Shown: positions 12,334-25,004 of the stretch, one piece after another
Layout: each line of letters starts with the position of its first letter
Numbering within the stretch: position 1 is the stretch's first letter
Assembly (NCBI GenBank): GCA_009617715.1
Contig: VTFK01000249.1
Location: 248,001 to 312,000, forward strand
DNA length: 64,000 nt
Direction: 5' to 3'
Source of the DNA: Plectrocnemia conspersa
Lineage: Eukaryota; Arthropoda; Insecta; Trichoptera; Polycentropodidae
Translations under genes and position numbers: made by a program
The notes under the pieces: generated by a model
Told to the model about the DNA's origin: nothing
The model's input: the letters and a program-made list of their open reading frames with translations, nothing else
Databases searched by the model: none

Positions 12334-12740
12334 GGTCCCGAACATCTTTTCGCAAACTGTTTTATTCGCAGTTTAAAATGGTTTCCCCTGGAACGAACTC
12401 TAATTGCACTAGACACTGACTATCTCAACGGATGTAGCGTCAGCAATTGCTTCTATAAAAATTCATTTACCGAAAGTTTTGATTACACCTCGTATCTACG
12501 AATTATCCAGATTATTAATAACATAATTAATAAAATCTCTTCAACAAACTAATAAATATTTATATGGACGAATCGATGTAAATTTATAAATTAATACTGT
12601 CGGGATCACCCGTTATGGTTGCGACGAAATTGGTTAATTAGCAGTGTTTTTCTCGATGGCGTTACACAAACTATTGCGTATCTGAAAAAAGCGTAACACA
12701 AACCTTGCAACGCCTGTTTTTAAGATAAGCGTTATACGAT

Positions 12741-12960
12741 AATGAAGAGTGTGCCTTTCCAACATTTGTTTTATTTACCGAATAAATTCTGCGAATTTCG
12801 GTCATAGTAGATACGGCTGAAGCTGTTTTTCGATGACGTTAAAACATTTTTTTGTTGTAAGAATAAACGTTTCATTGCCTTGCATTTCTAAACAAATAAT
12901 TAAGGCGCATAAAGCATTGTGGAATTGGGAGAGGCACAAGACTTATATGAGATGAAACAA
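12741..12960 (+). repeat. Diverged relative of the 30.7/31.4-kb repeat
   Basis: The segment beginning GTGCCTTTCCAACATTTG, with CGAATTTCGGTCATAGTA and TACGGCTGA, matches in order and direction GTGCGCATTTTCAACATTTT, CGAATTTCGGTCACAGTA and CGATAAAC at 30699-30850 and its duplicate at 31437-31640. This makes a dispersed repeat with at least three copies here. No coding sense is seen. Confidence 0.55.
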
Positions 12961-13549
12961 TATTTAAAAGATTTTTTAGTTCGCGTTTCATTTAACATGA
13001 CAAAAAATACTGAGAATAATGCTTTTTTTTATGAGTAATTTTAAATCGTAATATTGAGCAAAGCATTCAAAATCTTTATTTGTATAAACTATGAAAAATA
13101 ATATAGCATTAACCCTCAAATTCATGGTGTTGCAAATCTGCAACAATTTATTTAAGCGCTTATAACTGTCTATATTCAAAAAAGGAACTCTATTGCATAG
13201 TGTTACATATGTGTAACAAACGCCGAGCCTTTGTGTTCTGCGTGATGTTGCATATTTATAACAATATCTTTTTGTAAATATAATCAACAAATAAGCCTAA
13301 ATATATTTGCCGTTATTTTCAGCCTAATTTTAGTATAAAAATATTTCTATTTTTAAATTTGAAAATATCATGCATTTAAGGGTTAAGCTTATCAAATTTA
13401 GTTGCATTTTAAAAATAAATATATAAATTTAATTGTATCTGTTTTTAAATATAAAATAATATTGGTTAAGCTAAATGTTAATTTTTTATAAGTTTTATAT
13501 TTCAAAGCATCTTTATGATTAAGATGCTAGTAATATATAAATAACCCTT
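12961..13549. other. AT-rich non-coding stretch
   Basis: A 100-codon minus-strand frame spans 12988-13290, but it has no recognisable motif and the composition is like the flanks. I do not call a gene. Confidence 0.4.
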
Positions 13550-13920
13550 TCAATTCGAGTGAAATTAATACCGCGCAGAATGACTTTTCACCGCTCAAAT
13601 AGCAATAACCGTAAAGTGCGCGCACCTTATCAACTTCTCAAATTTTGAGAAAGCTTTTTGTGAAGCGGAGCAATACATGGCTGCGAAACGACGCGTTTTA
13701 TGAAAATAATAGAAAGCGACGCATTAAACGTTACGGCCGTGTTAAGCCACGCTAAGCTATACAATATGATACGTAAATATATCAACATTCCTGGTAAGAA
13801 TAAGCGACTAAATGATTTACTCAACACATTAGGTACTAAGTTCCCTCGGAAGACGGGAGAAAGCAATTTACCCCACCCCTACTCTTCGTCGTAATGTAGC
13901 TCTAATACCGAACACAGAAG
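13550..13920. promoter_or_regulatory. GC-richer island with a 17-bp palindrome
   Basis: This island contains TTCTCAAA-T-TTTGAGAA (13635-13651), a perfect palindrome, and several CG-containing words (CGCGCAC, ACGACGCG, TTACGGCCG). Short frames on both strands lack family features. A conserved regulatory element is the likeliest reading, from composition only. Confidence 0.3.
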
Positions 13921-15895
13921 GGCGCTTTGCACTGGCGAAGTCGATAATGTGCATTTTTTATAATTATATTATATATAATTATTACACCATAGATGGTACC
14001 GTCATAATGCATTTTAATATTGTATTTATAAATAAACATTAGATTGAAATTACATGTATTTGATTAACTGTAATTTAATTTTATAATACAAATTAATAAT
14101 ATATCTAAATTAAAGGTAAATCATTCTTTTAAATGATCAATTAAGCCAAGATCTGTAATCACAAGTTGAAGTTTGGCAGTTGGATTACAAAATGAGAATA
14201 TGAGGAACGACCCGCAACGATTAAATTAATTTAGTTAAAGTCTGATGGTTGGAATAATTGTGATATCCGATCTGGATTTAGATTTAGATAAAATTTAGGT
14301 CAGGTAGTATTGCTATGTGATTGATTGATATATAAAAACATTTTAATCGCTTTCCTTATCAAATGTCTTAAAATAAAGATTAGCATATAATTTCATGACA
14401 TAAAATCAATATTATTTTAAAACTATATGTATGTTTAAAAAATATTTTGATTAGATTTTTTAAATGTTAACTAGGCACATCTTATATGATTTACAAGAGA
14501 AGGATATGCAGTGTAATATTAAATTAATAATTAACATATCGATCTGTTTTACCATTTGAGGCCAAAAGTCAAAATAGACATGAAAAAGATGATAACGGTT
14601 TAATTTATAAGCATATGTAAATAATCATATATATATGCCGCTACCGGTGAAGAAAAAAAGCAGGTTTTAAAAGTCATCTTTGCTGAAGTGTCGAGTTGAA
14701 TTATTGTCGGCTGTGATATGTCGTGATATATTATTGTGATAATACTGGACGAACCGCTGACGGGTGTTGTAATATTATTTTAATGCGTTTCTAAAGCATC
14801 TTTTTGTGACCTTTTATTGTATTCCAAAGAGGTTAAATATTCATTTTACAATCGGCTGCTATGGGTTAAAGACCGTTTAATATCACTAAAATCACGAGAA
14901 ATTATTTATACCGGTTATCTGAAGAAGACAGAGGTTTAATGATGGCAAAAATATATTTTTAATAAAAATGACATTCATAAATTTGAGTGTGGTGTACTAA
15001 ATAAAAAAAAATTCAGGCAAAATGCGAATTTGTAGTTAGGTTACAATAAAAATATGAAAAGGATAATTTGTACTAAATACACTTACTGGGTGATATTTAA
15101 GTGCTGTGAGAATTGGGACTGCTCTAGAGATCCTCTGGAGAGCGTAGTGGTGCAGGCTCTCTGGGGAGATTAACTCCACAATACAGCTCTAGGAAAAGCA
15201 GTCTCTGTAAACACCGATGTATGTGGGCCCCTCTGCGGAGATGCTTGTTTTAGAAAGCCTAACTGGTCAACAGCAAAGCTTTAGCAGTCAGTCTTGTGTG
15301 ACGTAAGTTATACGTATATTTATGTGGCTTTTTGTATTAGCCAAGCCGAGAGCGTACTTTTTATAATTTGTTACTTTTCTCTGTAACTTCGACAATGACT
15401 AAATTGTGACAATTGTGACTGTGCCAAAAATTTTTGCAACCACCTAAAAACGCACTCTTTTAAATTTTATTTTATTAGATGAGTCACCCCTTATCTTTCT
15501 CTGCATTTTTTTATGTGGCCGCCACATACAAAATATTTGAATTTTAATTTTAAATAGTAAAATTTACCTTTTTTAGTTAATTTTAAGCAGCTTTTGAAAT
15601 TTTTGTAGTATTTGTTAACTTCTTACAAGCAATAACTAACGTAAAACTTAAATTCATTTCTAATATGCATAGCATCTGAGTAATTATTGTACTAAAAAAA
15701 GTTTACTAGACGTGATTTTAGTTAAAAATGTAAATTTCATATCACCTTATAAGTTCTGAACTATCTTTATTAAAAAAATACATTTTTTTAATAAAATAAA
15801 TATTTATTATGTATTTAGGAAACTTAAAAAAAATGTTTTAATATGTGTTTGTAATATTTTTAGTTGAATACATTTATTACGGGACCATTATTTAA
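13921..15895. other. AT-rich stretch with one GC-richer patch
   Basis: Most of it is featureless. The patch 15110-15310 is GC-richer and carries repeated CTCTGGAGAG, CTCTGGGGAG and CCTCTGCGGAG words, as in the untranslated end of an unknown repeat. There is no second copy in the window and no coding sense. Confidence 0.35.
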
Positions 15896-15897
15896 AA

Positions 15898-16190
15898 GGA
15901 CGTTGTCCATAACGTCTCAGATTAATCACTCTGATGTTGCGGGTTCGAGCCCTGGCAACGGCACTCGAATTTTTATACATAAATTATTAAATAAAAAGCA
16001 TCTATTGATATTAAATTGAATAGCACACAATAATTCATATTTAATGATATAGATGTCGCCGATTTTCAGACTTTCAGTCTGGTGGTTAATATTTACTTGT
16101 AGGTATTCATTATGTCTGATTGACCTACTCAGTTGGTAAAGATTTACCCGTTGTAACGCATTGGGCTTACGCTTGTAAGGTTGCAACAAA
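15898..16190 (+). repeat. SINE-like segments with tRNA promoter words
   Basis: At 15940-15965 the word GGGTTCGAGCCC resembles the B box of a tRNA-derived SINE. At 16120-16140 the word CTACTCAGTTGGTAAA resembles an A box. The stretch 16064-16177 is repeated, inverted and diverged, at 25529-25640 (shared words GCGTAAGCCC, GGGTAAAT, CCAGACTGAAAGTCT). No cloverleaf folds, so this is not a working tRNA gene. Two nested or adjacent SINE relics are the simplest explanation. Confidence 0.4.
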
Positions 16191-16199
16191 AGATGTAAT

Positions 16200-17635
16200 A
16201 AAAATAAATGAATAAATTACAAAATATCGTATTTATAGCAATTTTTTTCATTGCGCGATTTAATCTCAATACTAAATTTTTTTGTGTATGTCTGTCGCTT
16301 TAGCAAATATACCAATAATTAAAGATTACGTATAATTTGATCGATTTATAAACATTTTAGGCTGGAAAATATATGAAATTTTGTGGTACTAAATAAAAAT
16401 TAGGTTTTATAACAAAAAAAGTAGTGGGAATATTTTTATAATATATAAATAGTATGGCGAATTTTTATTTAAATCTTAAATTTAACAAATACATATTATA
16501 ACTTTACTTTAAAGGAATTGCTGCTTTTGCGGTGTTCAGACTGATATTTTATGAAAATAATTTGCTATCTGAAAAAAAAATTGATCAGACCCATTGTAAT
16601 ATATGCTTGCTTGGTGTGAAGCTACACCGAAAAAACATTTTTATTGTAATTCTTTAAAAGTAATATATAATACATCTGCTCATACGTATTTCTACACTAC
16701 ATAAGCCTATGACACAAATGTATGTCATGACCTGGACAATCGCTTATGACCGTAGGCACAGCAGTGAACAGTTACGGTCCGGTGACACAACCTCAGTGTC
16801 ACGTTTTTCTCTAGCATAATTAGTCTATGGCACAACATATTTATCATTTGTTAATTGTAATACAATACGCGTAAATTCAGCCTGATAAATATATAAATTA
16901 TTAAACAAAAAAAAAGATTTTATTAATTTTTAAAATAAGCTTTTGGTTCTTGGCTGAGTTAACCAGCTCAACCGCGCGGCTAGTATAGTGTTAAAAACCT
17001 ATAAATACGAAAAATTAAATACCATCGTCATTTGCTTACCGGAAAATACTATACAAATATATTGCATAACCACATTAACACATTAGGACTAAACATAACC
17101 ATAAAGAGTTAAAATATATTTTTTTTACGATAAAAAAAAACATTTTAATGATTTTAGATCTTTAAGTAAATATAATTAAATAGATACTCAATTTATAATT
17201 TCTGCTTATTTTTATTTTCTTGGATTTTTTGTACTATTAATATTTGCGTTTAATAAAATATATTTACTTTTACTTTATATATATTGTAGTTAACCACAAT
17301 ATTGTAAACATGATTTTTTTAAAGCGCATTAACATGTATTGTATGTAATAGTATATTTATAAAATCAACTATCATATTAAAATAAACATACTGATATTTA
17401 TGTTTTTAAGGGGTTGATTTAAAATGTGTCCCATAATAATGTGTTTATTTAAAATATGTTTAAGCCTGTATATTTATTATCATATTAATTTAAAACGCGT
17501 TCTTAACTATTCGTTTACGCAATACCAGTATCAGTTAAGGAAAAAAATTGTGTAGTGTTTATAGCGTCTGTGGATAGGCAAATATGATTATAAAATATAA
17601 TGTACTATATTTACTGACTTTAGCAACAAAAATTT
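16200..17635. other. AT-rich non-coding stretch
   Basis: No supported gene or element ends. Confidence 0.4.
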
Positions 17636-18490
17636 GGTCGGTCGTAGCATGGAATATTTTCACGCCAGCCGACACCAGCCTTTGCTGATGCAGCTTTTCC
17701 GATTTCTACACCTTTCTACGCTTGTTACATACGACAGGCTCTGAGGCGTATAACTTGAGAATAAAATACTTAGGGGGTAATGACATTATTAATCTATATC
17801 AGTAAAATTATTATTATTTTTATTTAGAGTCGTTGCAGACCGCCGCCCAGATCGCTAGTAGATTTACGCACCGCCTCTCAAAACGAGCTAACTTCCACAC
17901 ACAGGCGTTTCACAGATATGTATCCCGTTTGCAGCTACATAGCCAGAACAACGGTGACTTCATTATCCCCATAATGCCGCGGCCTGTTTGTTTGCAAATC
18001 CAATGAAAAGTGAACTCGGCTTATTTCGTCTTCGAACCCCCGGACCCCACACGCACACATCCACCTCCACCCACCCAGACGCGCCAATTAAAACTTATAT
18101 TTATGACGGCAATGTGCGGCCTAAAGCTGCAACTTTTTGAGACCCCCCTCATCGTATCGAACGTATATGGGCTTAATTAAGCGCGTTTATGTTCTTCTTC
18201 TTCTTCTGTATATAAGAAAGTGCTCGCGAAATGTATACAGGCGTTTTCTCGTACGCAAAACGCTCGTTAATTAAATATGTATGAGCGTTTATGCGCTGGG
18301 GTATTAAGCGTTTATTGTGTGTTATGTGCGCGTGTATTGTAATCTTTTTTTGTGTGAATAATGCGAGGCTATTAAAAGCTTGCGCTCAATTAAACTCGTT
18401 AACGAGACGAAATCAATTTCGAGACGAGTCGTATAGAATTGCGTTAATGTACCATAATGATGTCGATGTATCTTTTGTGGCATCTTAGTC
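17636..18490. promoter_or_regulatory. Large GC-rich island, candidate enhancer
   Basis: This is one of the longest and strongest composition islands of the window. It holds a C-rich tract (ACCCCCGGACCCCACACG and CCACCTCCACCCACCC), TTTGCAAATCCAATGAAAAG, homeodomain/Cdx-like TTTATGAC and CGTTTATG words, TTAATTAA, a short TTC repeat (18197-18207) and TATATAAG (18211). A 65-codon frame at 18291-18488 has no recognisable domain. The mix of clustered homeodomain words and high local GC suggests conserved cis-regulatory DNA. Confidence 0.35.
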
Positions 18491-20975
18491 AAATTTTTTT
18501 CAATAATATGTTAAAAAAATAAAGTTTAGATACAGATTTTAATTTATTTTATTGTCCAGTTTAAACTTGTATAATTAGTTTATTAAAAAAAAAAAAAAAG
18601 ATCGAAACTGCGTTTTAATGTGTAATTTGTAATTTGTCGAAAATTAAAAAATGTATAAATATTTTTGTACGAACAATTATAATTTTTTTTGTACAAACAT
18701 ATACAAGTACAAGTTGCTGGTTTAATACAATTTTCTGGCATACGAGAATTAAATAAAAATACGAAATAAGTTAAATAGAGATACTAACACAATATAAATT
18801 AGAGGTAAAATACAAAGACTATTTCTAGTACATAAATTAATTATGAAAATATTCAACAAAATAACCTCTTAAAGCTAGATGTGTTTAGACATTATAGTTT
18901 AATAATGAAATTCAAGTTTTTATGTTAGTATCTTTTCCGGTTCTGATTACTAATTTCTAAGATTAGTTGGTTAGATGACCTCTCATGATAGTTTTTATAA
19001 TATTTTTTGATGTGATTGTGACAATGTTATTTAATTATTGATAGTTGAAATCTACTATTTGTTTATTTAAAGGCGATATAGAAAGATATGTTACATATTA
19101 TTTTTATCGAATTATTTTGAATGACTTGAAGATTATACATAATTAAATTACTGGTGTTACTCCACCCCGAGCAAGCTAATTTTATTTTGTTAATAAAAGT
19201 TTTTATTTAATTTTCAAAATGGTATTTTTTCTTTTATATGTTGTTTTTATATAAAAAAAAAAAAATACAATAATACAAATCGGTTATTTTAATAATACCT
19301 TTTTAGCGAGTAAATTTATCGCAACGATTATGGATAGTAATGACAAAATAATTATTACTTTTAAACGTTTTTAGTAAAGAGCTCAATATTAATATATTGA
19401 TTGCAAATTGTAAATTAAAATTCGTTACGTATCACGTCTGTTCAGTTTAAATGTAAGCTTTTTTTATAGATCGTATTTGAAACGGACTTTTGATTGTAGG
19501 CATAAATACAATTTCTCTGAGATTAAAATTAATTAAGCATTAACATTTAATAGCTTTAATATTTTTTGTATCGATTTAAAGGAGCTTCTGGAATTTGATT
19601 TAACAATTACAACAATTAGTTGAGATGTATTGTGAGCAATTAAAAACAATATACAAAAACCTTCGTAAAAAACAGCACTAATTAGCATAAAAATGCATTA
19701 TTTAATATAAAAAAATCATTAATAATTCAAAACACAAAAAAAATATTTTTTACATCAAAGCATCTGATATTTTACAGAATGGAAATAAACATCTCAATCT
19801 ATTAGTTCGTTTTAGTTCACATATTACAAATATCATATAAAAAATATATATTTAAAAAACCACTACATTTTATTTATACTAATATACAGATAATTCAATT
19901 AAAAATAATTTTAATTATAAAATGGCTATGAAATTAAGATTATTTTTTAATTAAGGCAATAAAATTTAAGTAACAACTCACACATAGAGAACTAAATAAA
20001 CAAAGTCGTTTTGAGATATTTGAAGCACCCTTTTCTGTGAAAATTAGTTAGCAAAACACGTTCCCTTAAAATGCAATTAAGATAAGAAGCAACGATAGCG
20101 TTTCAAGGTCTTGTATAAACCCAACACATAAATAGGTATATTTACTTATTTATTTATTTTTTAAATTATGTATTTCTTATTACAGTTTTTAGTTAGTTAT
20201 GAAAATAAAATTATATTAATAATATTTTATTTATATTTTTCTATTTATTTATATAGCTTATATAGCATATTGTTTTTATATCATTAATATATATAAATCA
20301 TATTTTATTATAAACAAATATTTTATTACAATCTATTGATTTATGAAAATTATTAATAAAAATCAATAAAATCAAAAAGGCATTGCCGCCGAATTAATAC
20401 GATATGCTTTGCCGGATTTTTGGTATGAAAATGCTGTTAAAAAAATATTCAAATCTAAACTAAAAACTATTCTTGTTTTTATTGATGCTTTCACTCCTTA
20501 AAAAATTATTCAAAATTAATTTTGAAACCTACGTTAAGCACATATTTAGTCCTGAATCTCAGAAAATCGTTTTATAGATAGTTTTGCTTTTAGTCATAAA
20601 ATATTTGCAATAAAAAAATTATTTTACAAATGCAACAGATATTTCTATCGTAATAGATTTTCTGCGTGTCAAACACCATTTTTAAATATATTTTATATCT
20701 CAAGAGAAAGAGGAGATAATCTAGCTAAAATCTTAGCTAAAGATAGCACGCATGCTTCTGAAAAAACAGGAAGAAAAACTCCGATTTATGAAGAAAAGCG
20801 TGACAGCGTTGTAAAGTTCATTAGTTCATTGCAATGTATTGAGTCACATTACTGAAAAAATAAAAGTGGGTAAATAATTTACTTGCTTAATGGAAGCTGA
20901 AAATTTACAAGTAAAACCATATTTTTTTAGAAGTATATTTTTGCCCTGCTTTAATCTTGGATTATGTATTTCTCG
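18491..20975. other. AT-rich non-coding stretch
   Basis: Very AT-rich with several A or T runs of 10-16. No gene, tRNA or element ends seen. Confidence 0.45.
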
Positions 20976-21463
20976 GTAAAGTTATATTTTCACTAGTTAA
21001 TTTTAAATACATTTTCACCAGTAGATATATATTTTTACTAACGAAAATATAATTTATTTGGTAAGCTCTAATATGCTGCTCTAAAATGTCTATGAAACTC
21101 AATTTGCTGTTCAAACCCAAACCTAACCTAAAAAAAATTCTATAACTAATTATAGGCTTAGAACATTCATTAGTTCAAGTCCAAAATATGTATATTTTAA
21201 GCCAACTCATCTCTCAGTGAAAAATAAGCAGAAGAATAAGTACAAACAGTTTGTATGCAATTCGATTTTACACTATGTTTAAAAAACATAATAGATATCT
21301 TTACCAATATTACTATGGACTTCTAATATAAGAGGGCTGATCAAAGTATTTTTCAATCGAATTTTAGTCAATAGGAGAGCGTAAAAATAATTATCACTTC
21401 TCAGAATGCAAAAATTCACGTCAAAAGCAATGAAATCGTATCGGCGCCGTCGCAGTGGGGACG
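20976..21463 (+). repeat. Dispersed repeat family, copy 1 (about 488 bp)
   Basis: This copy is collinear with 48530-49010, sharing TTATATTTTCACTAGT near the start, then AATACATTTTCA, ATGTCTATGA, AACCCAAA, AACATTCATTAGTTCAA/AACTTTCATTAGTTCAA, TCAATAGGAG, AATTATCACTTCTCAGAA and a CAGCGCC/CGGCGCC end. Partial copies lie at 34224-34460 and 60328-60460. There is no open frame and no clear terminal repeats, so the family is unidentified; it is probably a non-autonomous element. Confidence 0.7.
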
Positions 21464-21529
21464 TTGAAAATACCAAATATGTTTTTTTAAAGTAATACAT
21501 TTTATTTTATATTTACACCAACGTGCAAA

Positions 21530-21855
21530 TAGTTTTGTTTGGTGTCTGTCCACCACGCCGATTGTTTGCGAACACCATCCATTATCTTCGCATTACGCCA
21601 CTATCGAGGGCACTACCATTTTAACCATTGCGTTTATTCGAATCCGCGCCTGGCTTCCTCAATAAATAACGCGCCGTTCCCACTTCCACGCCGGAAAAGC
21701 GCCAACTCCAAATTCGTACCTACTCCAACACACACTCAAACACAACAACTAGCTCCAACACGCACGCCAACGCCAGTTGTTATGTCGGCGAAATTCCAAC
21801 GCGGGGCGACACAATCGACGCATATGAAAACGCAACGACACTATCGTGGATGAGG
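21530..21855. promoter_or_regulatory. GC-richer island with CCAACAC repeats
   Basis: It contains repeated CTCCAACACRC words (around 21720 and 21750), CG-rich words and a 104-codon frame rich in Pro, Thr and His that simply reads this simple sequence. Without splice or family support I prefer non-coding. Confidence 0.25.
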
Positions 21856-22869
21856 TGGTTCTCAAATTTTGGATATATATACTTATTTCTCTAAAGTATT
21901 GAGGTTAATTTATGTACCCATCACGCGCCAAATCGCCATGTAATTTATTTAGCAGAAAAAGTTTTGAGCTGTCGCATGAATTTGTCATTGGAGCAGAAAA
22001 AAATTGCAAATCTAGACAGTGCTTTAAGAAATCTAAAAATTCTAACTTCACTGCTATGGGTTGTGTGGCATATACCCTTTATTTAATGATATGTGATATT
22101 ACTATAATTTTTTAGAAAATATTTAGTTGATCCGGGTGTTCTAAGTGTTAGGGTATTTATTTTTATTAAAAGCCTAATTATTTTTGTAAGTGCAAAAATT
22201 TGAGTTAATACTGTGTGTAATTGATTTTCATGTAGCATTATCTGTACTTAAAAAATCATATTGCTGGACCAAGTTGACGTGAAGAGGGAAGCGGCTGCTT
22301 TCTCAGAAGTTGGAGATATCCGGTGGAAGTTCTTAACAACGTGCTCACGAAAGCATATTTTAAATTGAAAATAGTGGTGGAAAAAACCCTGCCCACAAAG
22401 ATATTTAGATTGAGAGCAATTTAATTAAACAATTAAATTTAAAATATAAAACGGAGTTGATAAAAATAAAGAATTAAATATACCTTAGAAAATAATCACA
22501 CGTTTAATAATAACCTCGAGAGTATTTTTTATCTATGTAAAAACATATATTATTTATATACTAAAATATTTAAGAGTTATTTGAATGCAAAGCTGTTGGA
22601 TATATGCATCATAATGCGGCATAAGAAGAAATGGTTGTTTTATATTTTATTATAGCGATATGTATATAAGTATTTTGCTGCAAATTCCAGTAGCCTACTA
22701 TTTTTTAGCAATCAAAAATATAAAGTGGATTTCCATATTCAATAAGATAAATATTTTTAATAATGAAGAAAGAAAAATATTTATTTAATTTGTACAACAA
22801 TACTTTTTTATATTTAAAATGGACAGAGACTAAATCTGTTTTTAAAGAGTATTATTTTAAGAGACACTT
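21856..22869. other. AT-rich non-coding stretch
   Basis: A moderately GC-richer patch lies at 22262-22400 with no recognised content. A hAT relic follows and may begin within this stretch; its terminus is not visible. Confidence 0.35.
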
Positions 22870-24060
22870 TTAAAAAAAAAATATTAAAAAATACAAAGAG
22901 ATGAAAATTTTAAAATACTTTGCAGAAACAATGCCAGATATCAAAAAAACTGAAATATACGAATCCTGGAACTGTTACTTTGATTTACCTAAAATTTCAA
23001 GGGACAATTTTTTAATATCAGAGAATGAATTTATTGAATTATTGATACAGCAGTTTTTATGTTAATATAAAGATATTAGTCCTAATAAAAATTACATTTT
23101 TGAAAAAACAATTACAAGATGTATCACTGTAATGTCACAAGATTTAATATCGCAATTACAAACATATTTTAAATAAATAGATTGTTACGCATTTGCTTTT
23201 AATGAAAGAGATTCTACTGAATTTTACTAAAAGTAACTATTTATAAGAGAAATTAATTTGAAATAATCGACGAAAAATGCAAAGGCTAAGAAAACATTAC
23301 CAATTTAACGACAGATTGTTGCCCAAATTTAACTGGAAAAAATATCTGGTTTGTGAAAAGAATCACTGATCTAGTCAAAGCAATCGATCTTAATGAGAAA
23401 ATGTATTCTATGTAAAAAAGTGTTGAAATTGAATTATGTAATAAAAGTTGTGACTGCTGTTGTGAACTTTATTAAAAGCCAATCATTGCCAATTTGTATA
23501 AGTTTTAGATGATATTGATTATGAGCATACAGATATTCCATATTAATCACATATAAGTGGTTAAGTCCAAAACATGTTTTGAACCAAGTATGGAAATTAA
23601 AAGAGGGACATGTTTTGAAATTGGCTAAACGATTTTTACTTTTCAGTTGGTTTTATAAATAAAATATTAAAAATCTTACTGAAAGAAAACTCGATCACCT
23701 TCTTAATATGATAAAATGTGACATAGATTACAGTACTAAAGATTTCTAAAATTATAGTTAAAATATTTTAGACTTTTATGTGCTATTTGATCGCTTATAT
23801 GAAGATTTAAAAAAAATTAAGCATTTTTTTATTTTTGGTTAGTTTACCTTCACCATTTTCATTTAACGTCGTGGAAAATAACATAGTGACTTTTCAGATA
23901 CGCTACAAGTCTTTTGTGAAAAATTACACGACCAGTTAAGAAACCAAAAAAATTAAACAAAGAAGATAACGACTAGTGACAAGTCACTTCCTCAAGCCTT
24001 TTATTCAGTTGACATTTGAATGTCTAATTCTAAATATTATCTAAAAAAATCTAATAAAAT
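22870..24060 (+). pseudogene. Decayed GTF2IRD2-like hAT transposase
   Basis: Reading the + strand across changing frames and many stops gives, in order: a segment ending in ISQLQTYFK then CYAFAFNERD (the A-F-x-L-D-E-S-T-D region with its first catalytic Asp lost); CKKVLKLNYVIK-VVTAVVNFIKSQSL, which matches the conserved C-x-x-V-L-K-M ... V-V-x-x-V-N-F-I-R-x-x-x-L block of this group; then WLSPKHVLNQVWKLKE, matching R-W-L-S-R-G-K-V-L-x-R-x-W-x-L; and a further tail FDRLYEDLKKIKHFFIF. That order is specific for hAT transposases related to vertebrate GTF2IRD2. The damage is heavy, so the copy is old and inactive. No terminal repeats or target duplication could be placed. Confidence 0.65.
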
Positions 24061-24607
24061 CAAATTTCATGGCAAAAGAAAATAGCAGATTTTGCACTAT
24101 ATTTTCAAATCATTGCTTTTTAAAAATTTCAGATTTACATTTTCAAAAAATTATTTACTTTTTGAATTCTGATTATTTTAATTACCAATAATTGTTTTTT
24201 TTTCATGTTTTGTTATGTCTGTTTTATTTTTTAAATATTACATTATAGTAATATTTTTTAAAATATAATAAGCCATAATTTTAAAGGATTAAGAAGCACT
24301 GATATATTTAATAACCCTGATAGATTAAAAAAACGTGTCTGTGAATCAACATCGTTTTTTAGGATTTGTATCGCTCAAAAACATAGTAGTTGTAGCATTT
24401 ATTAAAAAAAATTTTAACAAACATATATTCGACAACCTGCGGATACATGGTTTGGTGTCCCATTTTAGTTGTTAATATACGGAGTGGAACAAGCTCACGG
24501 TAATATAGCTTAACGTCATGATTTCATAAATCACCCTGTCCCATTATCATCATCCTGTTTGGATCATTTACTTCAAATACGAGCACACACATAACACACA
24601 CCCTCAT
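24061..24607. other. AT-rich stretch, likely hAT 3' flank
   Basis: No gene. A GC-richer segment at 24430-24600 includes the short alternation of ACACACATAACACACACC before 24605. Confidence 0.35.
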
Positions 24608-24750
24608 GTGTGTTTAACACTATATGTGTATACTATACTCATAATGCAAATATATATAATTTCTGTCAAACCTTTCGGGAATATTAATTACTGTTGCTTG
24701 TTTTATAGTTTCCACAATGAGTGGTTATATATTTTAGTGTATTTTAATAG

Positions 24751-24949
24751 TAACCGAATACCAACAACAACGTGGGCTTCTTCTTTGAACACGATTTGTA
24801 CAAATATCCCACGAGATTTACACAACAGAGCCCTTATTGACAACCAGTCTGAAGGTAATCAATATTACATTACCGCTGCGGTGTACAATTACGTTGTATT
24901 TAATGGAAAGAGGGTAAAGGTGAACAAACGACGTGTTCTATTTGATTGG
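24751..24949 (+). CDS. Candidate internal or terminal exon, unknown protein
   Basis: The frame running through here encodes ASSLNTICTNIPRDLHNRAL then SEGNQYYITAAVYNYVVFNG and a basic stretch KRVKVNKRRVLFDWV, ending at a TAA at 24971-24973. Composition is more codon-like than the AT-rich flanks. A possible acceptor (TTTTAATAG) ends at 24750 and a good donor (TTGG then GTAAGAAA) starts at 24950. The exon may therefore be internal (199 nt) or run on to the stop as a last exon; an AATAAA lies at about 25091. I do not recognise the family. No neighbouring exon was found within reach, and a transposon origin next to the hAT relic is possible. Confidence 0.25.
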
Positions 24950-25004
24950 GTAAGAAATAATGAAACAACGTAATTTGCAATCATATAATTAATATATTGT
25001 TTTG

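Larger units (their letters stand above)
9406..12494 (-). mobile_element. Internally deleted mariner, split by a hAT insertion
   Basis: The outer ends are inverted repeats: TACGAGGTGTGATCAAAA at 9406 and its near-complement TTTTGATTACACCTCGTA ending at 12494, with the TA target at the extreme ends. On the minus strand, the part left of the hAT (9420-9747) encodes the C-terminal part of a DD34D-type transposase: HNAPCHT, SPDLTPCDFWL, LKALPKEAF and, after a stop, SQREYFEG-like words. The part right of the hAT (12334-12494) is the element's 5' end. Without the hAT and one target copy the mariner would be about 511 bp, far below the usual 1.3 kb, so its middle was lost before the hAT landed. Confidence 0.85.

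Noticed and set aside
12988..13290. 100-codon minus frame
   Set aside because: No recognisable motif; composition equals flanks.
15940..15965. tRNA gene from the GGTTCGAGCCC word
   Set aside because: No acceptor stem, anticodon arm or D arm can be paired; a SINE relic fits better.
21539..21853. 104-codon Pro/Thr/His-rich frame
   Set aside because: Reads a simple CCAACAC-like repeat; no splice or family support.
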